NCBI GenBank assembly: GCA_030263805.2
Contig: CP136010.1
Coordinates: 1,131,001 to 1,195,000 of the forward strand
DNA from: Pseudomonas sp. FeN3W
GTDB lineage: Bacteria > Pseudomonadota > Gammaproteobacteria > Pseudomonadales > Pseudomonadaceae
DNA: 64,000 nucleotides
Reading direction: 5' to 3'
A program made the position numbers and the translations under genes. The stretch's first letter is position 1. Each line of letters opens with the position of its first letter. The notes beneath the pieces are model-generated. The model searched no databases. It was not told where the DNA came from and was given only the letters and a program-made list of their open reading frames with translations. Shown here piece by piece: positions 61,603 to 64,000 of the stretch.

Positions 61603-62309
61603 CGCTCGCCCCGGGTGGCCATATAGCCGGTGCCCCATACGGTCTCCAGCTGCAGCGCCGTACAATCAAGCGCCTTCAGCTTGCGCCGCAGATGACTCAC
61701 GTGCATGTCCAGGCTGCGATCATGACTCGAATAATTGCGATGCAGCGCCTGCTGATAAAGGTAAGCCTTGCTCAATGCGGTGCCGGCGTGCTGCCAGAGC
61801 ATCACCAGCACACGATACTCGCTGGGCGTCAGGCCGGCCCATCGATTACCCACCGCGACATCGCGCCTCAGCTCATCGAAGTGCAAGCGCTCGCAATCAT
61901 TCGCAGGCTGCCCCTCCGAACGCTCATAGGCCACGCGCCGCAGCACCGCCTCGATGCGCACGCTCAATTCCAGCAGACTGAAGGGCTTGGGCAGATAGTC
62001 GTCGGCACCCTGGCTGAAACCGGTGATGCGATCCTGCTCGTTGCCCAGTGCGGACATCAGGATGACGGGCACGCCGCGGCGACGGCGTAACTGCTGCAAG
62101 ACGTCCAGGCCGCTGGCACCGGGCAGCATGATGTCCATCAGGATCAGATCGAAGTGCTCGGTCTGCACCCGGGAGAGCCCCTCCTCGCCGTCCGTACAGT
62201 GACTGACCGAATACCCGATCGACTGCAGATGATCCACCAGGTGCCGGGCGAATATGGGGTCGTCTTCGACGGCCAGGAGACGCGTGGCAAGGGCGGTAGT
62301 ATCGGGCAT
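61599..62309 (-). CDS. OmpR-family response regulator, PfeR/PirR-like
   Basis: A 236-residue regulator. The receiver begins RLLAVEDDPIFARHLVDHLQ with phospho-Asp in LILMDIMLPGASG and Lys in YLPKPFSLLEL. The winged-helix output domain has LTPSEYRVLVMLWQHAGTAL and SLDMHVSHLRRKLKALD. No clear Shine-Dalgarno sequence was seen before the ATG. It heads a likely three-gene unit (regulator, kinase, receptor), and would activate the receptor gene when the siderophore is present. Confidence 0.9.
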   Translation of the reverse strand: MPDTTALATRLLAVEDDPIFARHLVDHLQSIGYSVSHCTDGEEGLSRVQTEHFDLILMDIMLPGASGLDVLQQLRRRRGVPVILMSALGNEQDRITGFSQGADDYLPKPFSLLELSVRIEAVLRRVAYERSEGQPANDCERLHFDELRRDVAVGNRWAGLTPSEYRVLVMLWQHAGTALSKAYLYQQALHRNYSSHDRSLDMHVSHLRRKLKALDCTALQLETVWGTGYMATRGER

Positions 62310-62508
62310 GAGCGGTAGGCGCAGGACGAATGAGATCGATTATTATCCACGAACTCATATCATCTGCCAGCCCTGTTTTTCCTCGGGGAACTGCTCCTGA
62401 CGGTACGGCGCCTGTATCATGGCCTGCCTTTGGCTTCCGCTCGCAAGAAGTCTGCACGATAAAACTCCATTGGCCCGCGCCAAGCACGTATTTAGAGACT
62501 GAAGCTGC

Positions 62509-64000
62509 ATGTCCCGGCTGGATCTACAGAAACTCACGCTGCTGCTGGCACTCGTCGCTGGCCTGCTGACCTTCGGTAACAGCTTCTTCGCCGGCTACAG
62601 TTCGCAGCGTGACCAGTTGTTCGAGCAGACCCTGGAGGCAAACCGGGCCTATGCACGCAAACTTGCCGACACCACCGATCAATTCTTCCTTAATAGCCGT
62701 CGCGAGCTCGCCTATGCCGCAGAAGAGCTGTCGACCCGCTTCGCCGACCCGATCGCACGGGACAACGAGACCGAACGGCTCAAGCTCAAAAGCGAGCAGT
62801 TCAGCCGGGCGGTCATCGTCAGCGCCGCCGGGGAGATCGTTTCGGCGTCGCCGGAAAGCGCCGGCCTGGTTGGGGTCAAGGTCAACAGCGCAGGCGCGAC
62901 GCGTGCGCTTAAAGAGCGCCAGCCGCTGACCACCGATCCCTACGTTGCCACCGATGGCATCTATCTGATCGCGGTGACCCATCCTATCTTCGCCCCCGAT
63001 GGCAGCTACCTCGGCTACATCAGCGCCTCGCTGTTCCTGCTCGAGCGCAACGCGCTGCACGGCCTGCTCGGCGTGCATTACTACCGCGACGGCTCCTACC
63101 TGTACGTGGTCGATACCCAGGGCCGATTGATCTTCCACGAAGATGGCAAGCGGGTCGGCCAGAACGTATCGGACAATGCGGTGGTCCGGGAAGTGCTATC
63201 GGGCCAGGAGGGCAGCCAGCGCGTCATCAATACACTTGGCGTCGACATGCTCGCCGGCTTCGCGCCGGTGCAGAGCACCGGCTGGGGCATCATCGCGCAG
63301 CGCCCGACCGCAGCCATCACGGTGAAGCTCCAACAACTGACACGTACCACGCTACTCAATGCGGTGCCGTTCACCCTCATCTCGCTCGCGGTGTTCTGGT
63401 GGCTGTCCAGACTTATCTCCAGACCCATTCGCGCCCTGGCCGACACCGCCGAACACTGGGGTGCGCCGGAAGCGGCCAGCCGTATTTCGACGGTCAATTC
63501 CTGGTATTTCGAGGTCTCGCGATTGAAGGTCGCGATGCTCGCCGGCGTCTCCCTGCTGCAGCAGAAGATGGGAGCGCTGGAAGCGGCGTCCATGACCGAC
63601 CCGCTGACCGGTCTGCGTAACCGCCGCGGCCTCGACTTGGCGCTCAAGCAGTTCGAGCTGCTCGACCAGCGCTACGCGGCGGTGACGCTGGATCTCGATC
63701 ACTTCAAACAGGTCAACGACCAACACGGCCATGACGTGGGCGACAAGGTGTTGCGCTTTCTCGCCGAGATCATGAAGGACTGCTCACGCCCCACCGACGT
63801 GCTGTGCCGCATGGGTGGCGAAGAGTTCCTCATGCTGCTGCCCGAGACCGACGCCGCCGGCGCCGGCATTGCGGCAGAGCGCCTGCTCGCTCGCCTGCGG
63901 CAATCTGCAAGTCCGACTGGCGCACCGGTGACGGCGTCCATCGGCATCGCCTGCAGCGACAATCATGCATCGCCCGAGGCGACCTTCAAGGCCGCGGACG
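62509..64000 (+). CDS. Diguanylate cyclase with CACHE sensor (3' end missing)
   Basis: About 497 residues are visible and the frame is open to the window edge. Helix 1 (LTLLLALVAGLLTFGNSFFA) is followed by a periplasmic double-CACHE domain (ATDGIYLIAVTHPIFAPDGS; GSYLYVVDTQGRLIFHEDGK), a second helix (AVPFTLISLAVFWWLSRLIS), and a GGDEF domain with MTDPLTGLRNRRGLDLAL, LDLDHFKQVNDQHGHDVGD and RMGGEEFLMLLPE (GGEEF, the active form). It makes c-di-GMP. It is divergent from the two-component system across 199 bp; no functional tie is evident. Confidence 0.93.
   Translation, partial: MSRLDLQKLTLLLALVAGLLTFGNSFFAGYSSQRDQLFEQTLEANRAYARKLADTTDQFFLNSRRELAYAAEELSTRFADPIARDNETERLKLKSEQFSRAVIVSAAGEIVSASPESAGLVGVKVNSAGATRALKERQPLTTDPYVATDGIYLIAVTHPIFAPDGSYLGYISASLFLLERNALHGLLGVHYYRDGSYLYVVDTQGRLIFHEDGKRVGQNVSDNAVVREVLSGQEGSQRVINTLGVDMLAGFAPVQSTGWGIIAQRPTAAITVKLQQLTRTTLLNAVPFTLISLAVFWWLSRLISRPIRALADTAEHWGAPEAASRISTVNSWYFEVSRLKVAMLAGVSLLQQKMGALEAASMTDPLTGLRNRRGLDLALKQFELLDQRYAAVTLDLDHFKQVNDQHGHDVGDKVLRFLAEIMKDCSRPTDVLCRMGGEEFLMLLPETDAAGAGIAAERLLARLRQSASPTGAPVTASIGIACSDNHASPEATFKAAD

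Noticed and set aside
1..64000. CRISPR arrays, tRNA or rRNA genes, insertion sequences, prophage
   Set aside because: No regular spaced repeats, cloverleaf-like sequences, transposase or phage proteins were found on reading both strands.

Overview
The window is a GC-rich chromosomal segment of a gammaproteobacterium. Protein content and gene order point to the Pseudomonas stutzeri group (Stutzerimonas) or a close relative: the rpsB-tsf-pyrH-frr-uppS series divergent from map-glnD, the divergent fpr/finR pair, recX-recA-cinA near mutS-fdxA, and an AB-fused Mrp antiporter. The genus is inferred from gene content and memory of protein families; no search was run. No rRNA, tRNA, CRISPR array, insertion sequence or prophage was seen.

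Layout. 1-7.7 kb: translation and early envelope genes (uppS, frr, pyrH, tsf, rpsB on the minus strand; map and glnD on the plus strand). 7.7-13.5 kb: a six-gene Mrp-type cation/proton antiporter operon. 13.6-22.2 kb: envelope lipoproteins (SlyB-like, two OmpA-like), pdxH, a serine hydrolase, SOS-controlled dinG and small conserved proteins. 22.2-31.1 kb: fpr/finR, a LuxR-type response regulator, a DMT exporter, a DTW-domain tRNA modification enzyme, and a divergent pair (phosphoketolase-family enzyme and beta-CASP nuclease) with an ANR/FNR-type site between them. 31.2-39.3 kb: LOG-family protein, recX-recA with a LexA box, cinA, an acyltransferase-3 gene, mutS and fdxA.

39.3-50.1 kb is an envelope-modification region. 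It holds a translationally coupled operon (GT4 glycosyltransferase, deacetylase-fold DUF2334 protein, flippase-like membrane protein), a BrkB-type protein, and a four-gene cassette encoding an MBOAT acyltransferase, an FkbH-like HAD enzyme, an acyl carrier protein and an SGNH-like membrane-anchored protein. The cassette has the architecture of the Gram-positive Dlt system (DltB, DltC, DltD), but an FkbH-like acyl-loading enzyme takes the place of the DltA ligase. An LpxR-like lipid A deacylase follows. This is the strongest candidate for an undescribed system here.

50.1-54.2 kb: an AcoR-like sigma-54 activator divergent from a flavin monooxygenase gene. The intergenic region has a clear -24/-12 promoter and two phased inverted repeats. 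The monooxygenase reading frame is broken by what looks like one extra G.

54.2-62.3 kb: an iron-uptake locus on the minus strand, comprising an OmpR-type two-component system, a CirA-type TonB-dependent receptor behind a Fur-like site, a methyltransferase with a regulatory domain, and the DUF3649/PepSY/DUF3325 inner-membrane trio. The window ends inside a GGDEF diguanylate cyclase.
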